DNA of 64,000 nucleotides from Gillisella vitis (GTDB taxonomy: Bacteria; Pseudomonadota; Alphaproteobacteria; Rhizobiales; Rhizobiaceae). The stretch's first letter is position 1. Every line of letters begins with the position of its first letter. Below, piece by piece: positions 25,035-34,836 of the stretch. The DNA is taken from the NCBI GenBank assembly GCA_009744235.1, contig WPHV01000010.1, positions 1 to 64,000 on the forward strand, in the 5' to 3' direction. Below the pieces are notes generated by a model. That model was not told the origin of the DNA. It saw nothing but the letters and a program-made list of their open reading frames with translations, and made no database searches. Both the position numbers and the translations under genes were made by a program.

Positions 25035-25569
25035 GGGGTGAGTGATCACCTCCACACCCCAGCAAAATCAGCTCGACAACCGCCTCAACCGGCACCATCG
25101 CATCAATAACCGTCGCATTCTCGGTAATATCCTCCCACGTTGCATGCAACCGCATAATCAGATCCCGCTCGGCTTGTTTTCCGCCGAACTCGTCTTCGGG
25201 TCTGCTGGCCAACCGGTTTTTCAGGGTGTGTTGATCGACGTCGAGAACGAAGACCCCGTCAAAAAGCTCGATAAACCGATGGAAATTGCGGGAGCCGCCG
25301 CAGAAGAAGGAGATCGGGTGGTTGTGGTCGGCAATCAGCGCTTTGACCTTGCTGACATCCCACAGGTGGTGCCTGTGTCCGAAAGCTACATCCGCAAGAC
25401 CCGGCGCCAGTGTGGACGCATCCAGCGGTTCGCCGGTTTCGGGGTCGCCCTGGTAGGCCAGTTCACGATCACCGTGAATGACGTGGTAGCCGCGCCGTTG
25501 CAGTTCGGTGGCGACGGAGGTCTTGCCGGTTCCTGAAACGCCTTCGATCAGAATATTGCGCTGGCCCAT
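24982..25569 (-). CDS. P-loop nucleotide-kinase-like ATPase
   Basis: A 195-aa cytoplasmic protein. Its Walker A is LIEGVSGTGKTS (about 6-17). HVIHGDRELAYQGDPETGEP follows in the nucleoside-binding position, then FCGGSRN, a Walker B-like GVFVLDVD, and a lid-like segment LKNRLASRPEDEFGGKQAE typical of small-molecule kinases. The substrate is unknown. ATG 25569 has AAGGGA eight bases upstream; an earlier frame to 25665 lacks support. It is convergent with the small gene at 24813 and overlaps it. Confidence 0.8.
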   Translation of the reverse strand: MGQRNILIEGVSGTGKTSVATELQRRGYHVIHGDRELAYQGDPETGEPLDASTLAPGLADVAFGHRHHLWDVSKVKALIADHNHPISFFCGGSRNFHRFIELFDGVFVLDVDQHTLKNRLASRPEDEFGGKQAERDLIMRLHATWEDITENATVIDAMVPVEAVVELILLGCGGDHSPPKGEYDVLPDHQWKKLP

Positions 25570-25764
25570 GCTTGCATCCCTTCGTTCATCAATGTGGCGG
25601 TGATTGTTTTGAAACATCGCCCGGCTGCTGCTTCGGTTCAGTTTCATACAAGCCAGAACTGGCACATCAGGTTGTGCAATTTATTGGCTCCTCCATGACC
25701 GCAAAGCGGAGAGGGTCAGTCTTGGCCTGGATCGGGCGATCTCCAGGCGAGGAAATTGGAAAAC

Positions 25765-26493
25765 ATGTTCAGACGCAATCATCAAGGCCCTGCCTACCGT
25801 GACTTCATTGCCGCGATTGCTGGCAAGAAACAGGCGCGCGGCTATCTCGAAGTCGGGGTCCGGGATGGCGGCACGCTGTCGGGGATCGGATGCGAGGCCA
25901 TCGGCGTCGATCTGGAGTTCAAGATCCGCTACGACATACTCGCCAACAAGAGTGCGGTTCATCTCTACAGCATGACCAGCGACGTATTTTTCCGCGAACA
26001 TGATCCGCGCGTGATCCTGGGACGGTCGCCGGACGTGATTTTTCTCGATGGCCTGCACCAGTTCGAATATCTGCTGCGCGATTTCATCAACAGCGAGCGG
26101 ATCGCCCACCGCGACACGGTTGTCATGCTGGATGATTGCCTGCCGATCAACGCGGAAATGACCGAGCGCGTCTTTAACATGGCTGGCCGGCTTGACCGCG
26201 ACAATGCCCCGTCCTGGACCGGCGATGTCTGGAAAATCATCCCGATCCTCAAGATCTACCGGCCAGACCTGCATATCACCCTCGTTGATACCCAGCCGAC
26301 CGGCACCGTTTGTGTCACCAATCTCGATCCGGATTCAACCGTGCTGCGGGACCACTACTACCAGATCATCCAGGCGTATATTTTAGAGATGATGGACGAT
26401 GCCGCAATCGAGCGGTTTTACGACAGCAACCCGGTCGCCTCGGGCGAGGTGATCTTGAGCGATTTCAACGCCTCGATCTTCGTCGGCCCTTAA
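25765..26493 (+). CDS. Class I SAM methyltransferase-like protein
   Basis: A 242-aa protein of the Methyltransf_24-like type. The SAM-binding motif I is GYLEVGVRDGGTLSGI (about 27-42), and motif II/III features follow as IGVDLEF and VIFLDGLHQFEYLLRDF, where Asp and His resemble the catalytic or metal pair of this family. VVMLDDCLP marks strand 5. No transmembrane segment is present. These proteins often methylate glycans or small molecules in surface-polysaccharide or glycosyl loci, but no such locus is here. ATG 25765 was chosen; TTG 25756 is an alternative. Confidence 0.75.
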   Translation: MFRRNHQGPAYRDFIAAIAGKKQARGYLEVGVRDGGTLSGIGCEAIGVDLEFKIRYDILANKSAVHLYSMTSDVFFREHDPRVILGRSPDVIFLDGLHQFEYLLRDFINSERIAHRDTVVMLDDCLPINAEMTERVFNMAGRLDRDNAPSWTGDVWKIIPILKIYRPDLHITLVDTQPTGTVCVTNLDPDSTVLRDHYYQIIQAYILEMMDDAAIERFYDSNPVASGEVILSDFNASIFVGP

Positions 26494-26511
26494 CCGGCCC
26501 AAGGTTCGGGA

Positions 26512-27048
26512 TCACTTCTCCAGATCAGCCATGGTGAAAACCGGAAATACCGCAAGGTCGGGCGCGTTTGTGATATGAGGACTGCCGTTCCCACGCCAGA
26601 TTGCGCAAACCACGGCAAGAATGTCTGCTTGCTCTGCCAAGGCCAATCGATGCGCATCGGCGACGGCGCCGCCTGTGGTGATCACGTCCTCTATGAAGGT
26701 GATGCGCCGGCCCCTGACGTCCTGTCCTTCTATGGCGCGGCAGGTTCCATAGGTTTTTGCCTCTTTACGGACAAAGGCGGCGGGAAGTCCTGTTTCCAAC
26801 GATATTGCCGTGACAAGCGGAATCCCGCCGAGTTCCAGACCAGCAAGGATTTCGGTTCCGGGTGGAAGCAGGGAGGCCATGGCCTTGGCCAGTTCTCTCA
26901 AGAGAACCGGGTTTCCCTCGAAGCGATATTTATCAAAATACCGGTTGGAGACCTGGCCGGAGCGCAACACGAATTCGCCCTCCAGCGTCGCCGTTGCTGC
27001 TATCTGTCTGGCGAGTTCCGCCAACGGGGAGGGCGTATTTCCGGTCAT
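26512..27048 (-). CDS. pyrE: Orotate phosphoribosyltransferase
   Basis: A 178-aa cytosolic enzyme of pyrimidine synthesis, converting orotate and PRPP to OMP. The PRPP motif is ITFIEDVITTGGAVADA (about 113-129). The N-terminal LRSGQVSNRYFDKYRFEG and the middle GLELGGIPLVTAISLETGLP plus FVRKEAKTYGT (catalytic loop with Lys-Glu-Ala-Lys) are diagnostic. It is a little shorter than E. coli PyrE (213 aa), as are other rhizobial forms. ATG 27048 follows GAGAGG. It is convergent with the methyltransferase gene. Confidence 0.93.
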   Translation of the reverse strand: MTGNTPSPLAELARQIAATATLEGEFVLRSGQVSNRYFDKYRFEGNPVLLRELAKAMASLLPPGTEILAGLELGGIPLVTAISLETGLPAAFVRKEAKTYGTCRAIEGQDVRGRRITFIEDVITTGGAVADAHRLALAEQADILAVVCAIWRGNGSPHITNAPDLAVFPVFTMADLEK

Positions 27049-27179
27049 TTCCGGCCTCTCTGAACCTGTCGTAAATGCCGGATGGCTACACCGATTATGC
27101 GCATGCAACAAGTGGAAGTTGCTGGATGTGCGCGTCCGTTATCATTTGAATACATGATGCAGTGCCGAGCAAAAAGGGC

Positions 27180-27202
27180 AGGGGGCAGCATTGCCGCCCC
27201 CT
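27180..27202 (-). terminator. Terminator hairpin after chemoreceptor gene
   Basis: AGGGGGC / GCCCCCT arms. Read on the minus strand, the hairpin is followed by CCCTTTTTGC, 12 nt after the stop at 27214. Confidence 0.7.
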
Positions 27203-27213
27203 TATTTCATCCC

Positions 27214-29397
27214 TCAAGACGCCATCGCATAGCGTTGCTGGCCATAGCTTCCGGCATTGGTGCGGAAGCGCTGGACCATCTGGGCGAGATGTTCGGTTTC
27301 CTGGGTCAGGCTCTGGGCCGCTGCGGTGGTTTGCTCCACCATGGCGGCGTTCTGCTGGGTGACCTTGTCCATCTGGTCGCCAGCGGCGGTGACTTCGCGT
27401 AGCGAGGTCGCCTGTTCGCGGGCGGCGTTGGCGATGTCGGTGATGGTGGTGCTCATCTCGACCACCTGCTCGACGATTTCCTTCAGCGAAGTGCCGGATG
27501 CGGTGACGAGGCCGACGCCGGTCTCGACTTGCGCGCTTGAGGTGGAGATCAGCGCCTTGATCTCCTTGGCGGCATTGGCGGACCGCTGGGCGAGTTCGCG
27601 CACTTCCTGGGCAACCACCGCAAAACCCTTACCGGCTTCACCAGCGCGGGCAGCTTCCACACCGGCGTTCAGGGCCAGAAGATTGGTTTGGAAGGCGATC
27701 TCATCGATGACGCCGATAATGTTGCCGATCTTTTCCGATGAGCCCTGGATGGCAGTCATCGCTTCCACAGCCCGGGCAACGATGTCGCCGCCCTTGGCGG
27801 CATTGTCGCGGGCGGCGGTAACGGCATGTTGGGCGCGGCCTGCGCCTTCGGCGGTGCCGTTGACGCCGCGCGACACATCGCCGAGCGCTGCAATGGTTTC
27901 TTCCAGCGAGGCGGCCTGCTGTTCGGTACGGCGTGCCAGATCGTTGGAGGCGGCGGAGATTTCGCCAAGGCCGGAACGGATCGTGCTGACGGTGGAAACC
28001 ACCGAGCCCATCGCGTCTTCAAGCGCTGCGACCGAGGTGTTGAAATTCTGGCGGATCGCCTCGAATTCCGGTGCGACATGAGTGTTCATCCGCACGGTCA
28101 GGTCGCCCGCGGCCAGCGCGTCGAAGCCTGCCTGCACCTGCTGGACGAAATGGCGCAGATCTTCCGCCTTGGCCAGTTCCAGTGCGGTCTGGCGCTCTCG
28201 GTCGCTCTCGACGCTGGCCCTGAGCTTTTCCTGTTCCGCCTGCACGGACCGGCCATTGGCGAGATCAAGGCGGAAACTGTCGAGGGCCGAGGCCAGCATG
28301 CCGAATTCGTCGCTGCGGGTCTTGCCGGTCACGTCCGTCTGGTAATCGCCACCGCCCATGCGGCGCACGGCTTCCACCACGTCGCCCAGCGGGCGGCGCA
28401 CGATGAGGATGGAAACGCCGTAGATCATCACCAGGGCAATGACCAGCAGGACCAGCCCGCTGATGGCGGTGGAGGTCACCTGCGCAACGACCGGTTCGGA
28501 AAAGGTTTTGGCGGGAACATCGAGAACGGCGGCCCAGGTCTTGTTCATGCCCGGCGCTGTGAAGGGAAAGACCAGTCGTGTCGCACCGTCAGGCAAACCG
28601 TGAAGGATGCGCATCCTGCCATCGGCAAGGGCGGCCTTGACATCGGCGGCACCCGTGTCGCCATAGGGCTTCATCAGCGTGTCCTTATCAGGATGCACCA
28701 GCCAGTTGCCGTTGTCTGCCACCAGCATGACACGGCCGCCATCAAATGGGGTCATGGCGCTGATCGAGGCGGAAAGATCGCCCAGCTGCACATCCACACC
28801 GGCAAGACCAATGATCTTGCCCTTGACGATGACGGGGGTTGAAACCGAGGTCAAAAGCTTGCCGGTGGTGGAAATATACGGTTGGGTAATCAACCCCTTG
28901 CCGGTTGACAAGGGTTCCGCATACCATTGGTCGGCGGTCTTGGTGACCCAGGTGGAAAACTCCAGGTTACCGCTATCATCCTTGGTCCAGTAAGCCGCAA
29001 AAATCCCCACCTTGTTGCTGCCCTCGGTGCCTTGCAGTTTCAGCTCCTGCGGGGCTTCCGGCACTTCAGTCATCCAGGCGCCGAACATGGTTTTGTAATG
29101 GGTCGGAACGCCCTTCAACAGCGCAATCACATCGGTTCGGTTGCGTGAGCCGTTTTCGATCAGGCCGGACAGGCTGCCAGCCACACTGGTTCCGGCAGAC
29201 ACCACATCGGTGATCTGCACGGCCACCTGATTGGCGACCGAGGCCGCCTTTTCGGAGGCGAGCGCCACCACCTGATCATTGACGCGCTTGCTGGTTTCCC
29301 AGCCGCTCAATGCCGTATAGGAGGCGATGAGCGCCGCCATCGCGGCACCTGCCGCCAGCATCAGTTTTCCTGAAACAGTCCCTACCTGTATACTCAT
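27214..29397 (-). CDS. Methyl-accepting chemotaxis protein, dCache type (1)
   Basis: A 727-aa inner-membrane chemoreceptor. TM1 (about 9-31), a periplasmic double-Cache sensor (about 35-300; [20 protein letters not shown] and [16 protein letters not shown]), TM2 (about 308-332), HAMP, then the cytoplasmic signalling domain with the highly conserved hairpin tip [20 protein letters not shown]. dCache sensors bind small organic ligands directly; the ligand cannot be read here. There is no CheR-tethering C-terminal pentapeptide. It is strongly similar to the next gene (29604), with a hairpin between, so a tandem duplication with separate promoters is likely. Confidence 0.94.
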   Translation of the reverse strand: MSIQVGTVSGKLMLAAGAAMAALIASYTALSGWETSKRVNDQVVALASEKAASVANQVAVQITDVVSAGTSVAGSLSGLIENGSRNRTDVIALLKGVPTHYKTMFGAWMTEVPEAPQELKLQGTEGSNKVGIFAAYWTKDDSGNLEFSTWVTKTADQWYAEPLSTGKGLITQPYISTTGKLLTSVSTPVIVKGKIIGLAGVDVQLGDLSASISAMTPFDGGRVMLVADNGNWLVHPDKDTLMKPYGDTGAADVKAALADGRMRILHGLPDGATRLVFPFTAPGMNKTWAAVLDVPAKTFSEPVVAQVTSTAISGLVLLVIALVMIYGVSILIVRRPLGDVVEAVRRMGGGDYQTDVTGKTRSDEFGMLASALDSFRLDLANGRSVQAEQEKLRASVESDRERQTALELAKAEDLRHFVQQVQAGFDALAAGDLTVRMNTHVAPEFEAIRQNFNTSVAALEDAMGSVVSTVSTIRSGLGEISAASNDLARRTEQQAASLEETIAALGDVSRGVNGTAEGAGRAQHAVTAARDNAAKGGDIVARAVEAMTAIQGSSEKIGNIIGVIDEIAFQTNLLALNAGVEAARAGEAGKGFAVVAQEVRELAQRSANAAKEIKALISTSSAQVETGVGLVTASGTSLKEIVEQVVEMSTTITDIANAAREQATSLREVTAAGDQMDKVTQQNAAMVEQTTAAAQSLTQETEHLAQMVQRFRTNAGSYGQQRYAMAS

Positions 29398-29538
29398 TGC
29401 AACCAGCCCCTCGGTTTGCCGAATTTTGGCTAAGGTTGCATAGAGATTCTAACGAAAGTCTAAGGCTGCACCCCGATTGCTGGGCCGCACCCACCTTTTT
29501 TGTGAAAAAAATATTCCACTGGCGAAACCAAGAAAGCG

Positions 29539-29567
29539 AAATGCCGCCGAGTAATCCGGCGGCATTT
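29539..29567 (-). terminator. Terminator hairpin between the two dCache chemoreceptor genes
   Basis: Perfect 11-bp arms AAATGCCGCCG / CGGCGGCATTT, 37 nt downstream of the stop at 29604 on the minus strand. The remaining intergenic DNA up to 29603 shows no other feature. Confidence 0.7.
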
Positions 29568-29603
29568 ATCTTCATGCAGATGATCGAAGACCCGATGCCA
29601 ATC

Positions 29604-31790
29604 TCACGACGCCTTGGCGTAGCGCTGGGGCTGGCCGGAATTGGCGGAATTGGTCCGGAAACGCCGGACCATATGGGCGAGATTTTCGGTTTCCTGGGCA
29701 AGGTTCTGGGCTGCGGCGGTGGTTTCTTCCACCATGGCGGCATTCTGCTGGGTGACCTTGTCCATGACATCGCCCGCATTCGTCACTTCGCGCAGCGATG
29801 TAGCCTGTTCGCGGGCCGAATTGGCAATGTCTGTTATTGTCGAACTCATGTTGGCGACCTGATCGACAATCTGTTGCAGCGAGGACCCCGAGGCGCTGAC
29901 GAGATGGACCCCCGTTTCAACCTGGGCACTGGAGGTGGAGATCAGCGCCTTGATTTCGCGGGCTGCATTGGCGGAGCGCTGGGCGAGTTCGCGCACTTCC
30001 TGCGCCACCACGGCAAAACCCTTGCCCGATTCCCCGGCGCGGGCCGCTTCAACCCCGGCGTTCAGCGCCAGGAGATTGGTCTGGAAGGCGATCTCGTCGA
30101 TAACGCCGATGATATTGCCGATCTTTTCGGATGAGCCCTGGATGGCCGTCATCGCCTCGATGGCGCGGGAGACGATATCTCCGCCCTTGGCGGCATTGTC
30201 GCGGGTGGCGGTAACGACCGACTGCGCCCGGCCAGCCCCGTCGGCCGTGCCGTCGATGGCGCGTGACACATCGCCGAGTGCTGCAATGGTTTCTTCCAGC
30301 GATGCGGCCTGCTGTTCGGTGCGCCGCGCCAGATCGTTGGAGGCGGACGAGATTTCGCCAAGACCGGACCGGATCGTACCGATTGCGTGGACAACGGCGC
30401 CGATCGCCTCCTCAAGGCTTGCCACCGAGGTGTTGAAATTCTGGCGGATTGCTTCGAATTCCGGTGCGACATTGTCCTGCATGCGCACGGTCAGATCGCC
30501 TGCGGCCAGGGCATCGAAGCCAGCCTGGACCTGCTGGACAAATTGTAGCAAATCTTCGGCCTTTGCCTTTTCCAGCGCGCTTTGGCGTTCCCGGTCCTGT
30601 TCCACGCTTTTGCGTAAGGAATCCTGTTCCTGCTGCACGCGAAGGCCATTGGAGAGTTCGCGGCGGAAATGGTCGAGCGCTGTCGCCAAGGTGCCAAATT
30701 CGTCGTGACGTTCCGTTCCGGCAATCGGTTTGTTGTAATCGCCACCGGCCATCACACGCACGTCAGCCACCACATTTGCCAAGGGCCGGCGTACGATCAG
30801 CGTCGAGACAAAGTAAATCAGGCAAAGACCGATCGTCAGCATGATCAGGCAACTGGAGGATATGGCGATGATCTGTTCTTTGATCGGGCCTGTGAAGGTC
30901 TTTTCCGGAATGTCCAGCACCGTGGCCCAGGTCTTGTTCATGCCGGGGCTGGTAAAGGGAAAGACAATCCGTGTCGCGCCATCCGGCAGGCCATGGATGA
31001 TGCGCGTCTTGCCATCGGCAAGCGCCGCCTTGACCTCGGCGGCCCCGGTATCGGCATAGTCCTTCATCATCAGGGACTTGTCGGCATTCACAAGCCATTT
31101 GCCGTTATCGGCCAGCAGCATGATGCGGCCATCTTCGAAGGGCCGCAAAGCGCTGATTGTCGCGGCGAGATCGTCCAGCTTGATATCGACGCCCGCCAGA
31201 CCGACAATCTTGCCATTCACCCTTACCGGCAAGGATATCGATGTCAGCAACTGACCGGTGGTCGAGATATAAGGCTGGGTAATCAAGCTCTTGCCGGTTG
31301 CCAGAGGTTCGGCATACCATTGATCGGTGGTTTTGATCTCCCAGGTGGAAAATCCCAGCTTGCCGCTATCGTCCTTGGTCCAATAGGCCGTGAACAGACC
31401 TTGTTTGTTGGTGCCCTCAGCGCCCTGCAGTTTAAGGTCCGCCGGGACATCAGGCAATTCGGTCATCCATGCGCCAAACATGCTTGGATATTGTGGTGGA
31501 ATGTTTTTCAGCGCGGCGATGACATCGGCGCGGCTGCCGGCGCCGTTTTCAATCAGTCCCGACAGGCTGGCCGCGACGCTGGTCGCAGAGGAAACCACAT
31601 TGGTAATATCTGCCGTTACCTGCCTGGAGGCAAGCTCGGCCTTTTGCGTCGCCACGGCGACAATATTGTCGCTCAGTTGCGTTTTGGTGGCAAATATGCC
31701 GACAATCGAGAAGCCGCCCAGAGAGATCGTTATCACGACCCCTGCTGCCAGCAGAAGCTTTGCTGAAACCGATTGCACTGGCATTTTCAT
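29604..31790 (-). CDS. Methyl-accepting chemotaxis protein, dCache type (2)
   Basis: A 728-aa sister of the downstream chemoreceptor, with the same order: TM1, double-Cache periplasmic domain ([37 protein letters not shown]), TM2, HAMP and the MCP signalling hairpin. The two periplasmic domains share most motifs but differ at scattered positions, so they may sense related ligands. ATG 31790 was chosen; the open frame reaches 31928 but that part is not receptor-like. The receptor C-terminus lacks a pentapeptide tether. Confidence 0.94.
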   Translation of the reverse strand: MKMPVQSVSAKLLLAAGVVITISLGGFSIVGIFATKTQLSDNIVAVATQKAELASRQVTADITNVVSSATSVAASLSGLIENGAGSRADVIAALKNIPPQYPSMFGAWMTELPDVPADLKLQGAEGTNKQGLFTAYWTKDDSGKLGFSTWEIKTTDQWYAEPLATGKSLITQPYISTTGQLLTSISLPVRVNGKIVGLAGVDIKLDDLAATISALRPFEDGRIMLLADNGKWLVNADKSLMMKDYADTGAAEVKAALADGKTRIIHGLPDGATRIVFPFTSPGMNKTWATVLDIPEKTFTGPIKEQIIAISSSCLIMLTIGLCLIYFVSTLIVRRPLANVVADVRVMAGGDYNKPIAGTERHDEFGTLATALDHFRRELSNGLRVQQEQDSLRKSVEQDRERQSALEKAKAEDLLQFVQQVQAGFDALAAGDLTVRMQDNVAPEFEAIRQNFNTSVASLEEAIGAVVHAIGTIRSGLGEISSASNDLARRTEQQAASLEETIAALGDVSRAIDGTADGAGRAQSVVTATRDNAAKGGDIVSRAIEAMTAIQGSSEKIGNIIGVIDEIAFQTNLLALNAGVEAARAGESGKGFAVVAQEVRELAQRSANAAREIKALISTSSAQVETGVHLVSASGSSLQQIVDQVANMSSTITDIANSAREQATSLREVTNAGDVMDKVTQQNAAMVEETTAAAQNLAQETENLAHMVRRFRTNSANSGQPQRYAKAS

Positions 31791-31932
31791 CAAATGACCC
31801 CGACTGGTTGTAAGTCCTACGGAACCGTATCTTTGATTTTCTAAATAAATGCTAATGTTCGGTGTTAAAATCCATATAGCCTGCGAATACCACCATGTAT
31901 GGCGAGCACACCTGCGTCCAACCTTCAACGCG

Positions 31933-31975
31933 TTGCAAATATCTCAAATGCATCAGGTGCTTGAGATATTTGCAA
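31933..31975. repeat. Covarying hairpin repeat, copy 2
   Basis: Perfect 15-bp arms TTGCAAATATCTCAA (31933-31947) and TTGAGATATTTGCAA (31961-31975), with a 13-nt loop ATGCATCAGGTGC. Related to the hairpin at 14119-14161 by loop core and stem base. Confidence 0.7.
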
Positions 31976-32014
31976 GGTTTGAAATATTTGAAAGGACAGT
32001 CTGACTGGTGCGTG

Positions 32015-32404
32015 TTAGACGAACTGGCTAAGGCCCGGTACGGATGCCACGACCTTGTCCACGACTTCGTCACCAGCATGTTCGCGGGCAATGGCCATGG
32101 TTTCCTTGGCAAGCGCCGAAATTTCTCCCATGCCTAGTCCAAGGCTCATCAATTGCTGCCCGAGACCCATGATGCCGCCGCCGCCGATGGCGCTCATCAG
32201 GCCACCCAGCAGGCCGCCGCTCTTGCCTTCGCCATTGTGCATAGCCACCAGTTCAGGTGCGCCGGGCATGGCTTCGATCATCCGGGCAACCGCGCCGTCA
32301 TCGGCTTCGCGCTGCAAAAAGCCCAGCATCATGCCAAGCGCCTTTTCCGCCGTGTCCGGGGCGATGCCGACATTGTCGGAAATGCGGGTGACCAATTCGC
32401 TCAT
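32015..32404 (-). CDS. DUF2267-like small protein
   Basis: A 129-aa soluble protein. The N-terminal SELVTRISDNVGIAPDTAEKALGMMLGFLQRE resembles the DUF2267/DUF2780-like helical module of small rhizobial proteins. A glycine-rich hinge (GKSGGLLGGLMSAIGGGG) and a C-terminal helix ending GDEVVDKVVASVPGLSQFV follow. Function unknown. ATG 32404 follows GAGGAG. It stands alone, divergent from the HerA-like gene, with 290 nt between. Confidence 0.65.
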   Translation of the reverse strand: MSELVTRISDNVGIAPDTAEKALGMMLGFLQREADDGAVARMIEAMPGAPELVAMHNGEGKSGGLLGGLMSAIGGGGIMGLGQQLMSLGLGMGEISALAKETMAIAREHAGDEVVDKVVASVPGLSQFV

Positions 32405-32694
32405 GGGATGCTCCTCAAAGGTTTTTTGACGTTCACGTCAACGTAATTTACTCAGGCCGCAAACTCAAGCGGCAAGCGCCTTCAATCTGCTCAAAGCCGT
32501 GTGAAACCGCTGACGGAGTTGAGGATGTTCCATATTCTGCTAAGAACAACAAGTGCATGACCGAAGGGGCATTCGGCGATTGTACACGTCCTTCAATCGA
32601 AACCGGTTGAGGGAGAAGACCATGCAGCGCTTTAGGTGTTTGATAAAACGCCCGGTGCTGTTGTCGCGAAGGCGTGTCGAGGGGATGTGACGCG

Positions 32695-34266
32695 ATGCTT
32701 GAAGATGGAAAATTGTTTCTCGGCGCCAGCCGCAAGCCGGATGATGCGTTTAACGCACCGGAATATCTGGATCTGAAACTGGCCAACCGCCACGGGCTGA
32801 TCACCGGCGCCACCGGCACCGGCAAGACCGTGACGCTGCAAATCCTGGCGGAAGGTTTCGCCAGTGCGGGTGTGCCGGTGTTCTGCGCCGATATCAAGGG
32901 TGATCTGTCGGGCGTGGCCGCGCCGGGGGAGGCCAAGGATTTCCTGTTGAAGCGCGCTGAGGAGATCGGGCTTTCGCCCTATCCCTTCGCGGAATTTCCG
33001 GTCACTTTCTGGGATCTCTACGGCGAAAAGGGCCACAGGGTCCGCACCACCATCGCCGAAATGGGGCCGCTTCTGCTGGCTCGGCTGATGGAGGCCTCGG
33101 AAGCACAGGAAGGCGTGCTGAACATTGCCTTCAAGATCGCCGATAAGGGCGGGCTGGCGCTGCTGGATCTCAAGGATTTGCAGGCGCTGCTGACCTATAT
33201 GGCGGAAAATTCCAGTGAACTATCGGGCCAATTCGGGCTGGTGTCGAAGTCCTCGGTCGGCTCGCTGCAACGGGCGCTGCTGCTGCTGGAAAGCCAGGGC
33301 GCCGACCAGTTCTTTGGCGAGCCGGCGCTGTCTATCCAGGATATCATGCGGGTTGCGCCGGATGGGCGCGGGACGATTTCGGTGCTGGCCGCCGACCGGC
33401 TGATGATGAACCCACGGCTTTATGCCACATTCCTGCTCTGGCTGCTTTCGGAACTGTTCGAGGAACTGCCTGAGGTTGGCGATCTCGCCCAGCCCAAACT
33501 GGTGTTCTTCTTCGATGAGGCGCATCTGCTGTTTCGCGATGCGCCAAGCGTTCTCGTCGAGCGGGTCGAGCAGGTGGTGCGGTTGATCCGCTCCAAAGGT
33601 GTCGGTGTTTATTTTGTCACGCAAAATCCGCTGGATGTGCCGGAAACCATTCTGGCGCAATTGGGCAACCGGGTGCAGCACGCATTGCGCGCCTATACGC
33701 CCCGCGAACAGAAGGCGGTGAAGACCGCCGCCGAAACCTTCCGGCCCAATCCGGCCTTTTCCTGCGAAGAGGCGATTACGGCACTTGGCACCGGTGAAGC
33801 GCTGGTCTCGACCCTTCAGGGCAAAGGTGTACCCTCCATGGTCGAGCGCACCCTGATCCGCCCGCCTTCCGCCCGCATCGGCCCGCTGACGGATAGCGAG
33901 CGGGCGACAATCATTGGCGCCAGCCCCATGGCGAACCTCTATGATCGCACCATCGACCGGCACTCGGCCTTCGAAATCCTGGCGGAACGTGCCGAAAAAG
34001 CCGCAGGCCACAGCGGAGCCGATGACCGTGCCGAAGGCACCAGCGCCGCCAGCCGCTGGAAACTGCCGGGCTTTGGCGATGAAGCACCAGACCAAAAAAC
34101 CACCACCACCCGCCAAGCGCCTGACCGCACCGCACCCCCCGGTCGCCAACGCCAAACGGTGATCGAGGCAGCAATGAAAAGCGCCGCCCGCTCACTCGCC
34201 AGCCAAGTCGCCAACCAGCTCGGCCGGGCGCTGGTGCGGGGGATTTTGGGGAGCTTGAAACGGTAG
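32695..34266 (+). CDS. HerA/DUF853-type helicase-like ATPase
   Basis: A 523-aa P-loop ATPase of the HerA-FtsK superfamily (DUF853). Walker A is GLITGATGTGKTVTLQIL (about 34-51), Walker B is KLVFFFDEAHLLF (about 270-282), and downstream are VGVYFVTQNPLDVPETIL (sensor) and arginines near RAYTPREQKAVKTAA. The C-terminal 100 residues are low-complexity and Ala/Thr/Arg-rich, ending in a helix (AMKSAARSLASQVANQLGRALVRG). Relatives are stand-alone bacterial ATPases of uncertain role; no NurA nuclease partner is nearby. ATG 32695 was chosen (GAGGGG upstream). Confidence 0.88.
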   Translation: MLEDGKLFLGASRKPDDAFNAPEYLDLKLANRHGLITGATGTGKTVTLQILAEGFASAGVPVFCADIKGDLSGVAAPGEAKDFLLKRAEEIGLSPYPFAEFPVTFWDLYGEKGHRVRTTIAEMGPLLLARLMEASEAQEGVLNIAFKIADKGGLALLDLKDLQALLTYMAENSSELSGQFGLVSKSSVGSLQRALLLLESQGADQFFGEPALSIQDIMRVAPDGRGTISVLAADRLMMNPRLYATFLLWLLSELFEELPEVGDLAQPKLVFFFDEAHLLFRDAPSVLVERVEQVVRLIRSKGVGVYFVTQNPLDVPETILAQLGNRVQHALRAYTPREQKAVKTAAETFRPNPAFSCEEAITALGTGEALVSTLQGKGVPSMVERTLIRPPSARIGPLTDSERATIIGASPMANLYDRTIDRHSAFEILAERAEKAAGHSGADDRAEGTSAASRWKLPGFGDEAPDQKTTTTRQAPDRTAPPGRQRQTVIEAAMKSAARSLASQVANQLGRALVRGILGSLKR

Positions 34267-34836
34267 GATATGCTCGCCTGGGGTATCATGGGGGCTGGTA
34301 GGGAGAGCTTCCCAGGAAAACGGAACCGGCTTCTGCGATCGGAGATACACGACAGCACCGTTCGCCATATATGACGCGCAAAGGTTCGCTGTAGCACTTT
34401 ATATCTGCTGCATAATTTCCTCCTTAAGTCCGCTCCGATTTAAGGAGGAAATTGTGCCGTAACAAAAAGACAGAGTTTGCTCTGAACGATCAATATCGTT
34501 GGTTTCGCTCCAAATGCAGGATTTTCATCGCCTTATGAATGATCCACCGGTCTCTAGACGGGTGGTGGTAGGCTGATGGTCATGAACCAATACAATCTAT
34601 TGTAGAAAAATAAGTCAATCAATCGCTATTTGGTGGAATTATTGCCTGTTTCGGGTGGAAATTTTAGCATGAAACAGCTTCATTTTTAATGAACAATATC
34701 GATATATTTTGTCATGAAACTGTCAGAATTGAAGATCCATCAAGATAATTGACTACGAAAAGATAGGTCATGAAAATAAAATGGCCCGCGTAGATTCATA
34801 TATAAGGGGTTCTTTTTATTTAATATAGGAAGATCC
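34267..34836. other. 570-nt gene-free stretch, AT-rich in its right half
   Basis: The left part contains repeat copy D (34351-34462). From about 34590 the sequence becomes strikingly AT-rich and stays so across the start of the antiporter gene up to about 34995. A dyad CCACC...GGTGG lies at 34550-34570. No further gene is supported. Confidence 0.7.
34351..34462. repeat. Composite palindromic repeat, copy D
   Basis: The GACAGCACCGTTCGCC...GGTTCGCTGTA module is followed by a hairpin with 14-bp arms AATTTCCTCCTTAA (34414-34427) and TTAAGGAGGAAATT (34440-34453). It is in the opposite orientation to copy A. Confidence 0.8.

Noticed and set aside
25666..25764. Extension of the methyltransferase or kinase genes into the gap
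   Set aside because: Upstream frames lack ribosome sites and homology-like sequence; starts at 25765 and 25569 are adequate.
32674..32694. GTG start for the HerA-like gene
   Set aside because: It adds seven residues (MSRGCDA) without a better ribosome site; ATG 32695 fits the family start.
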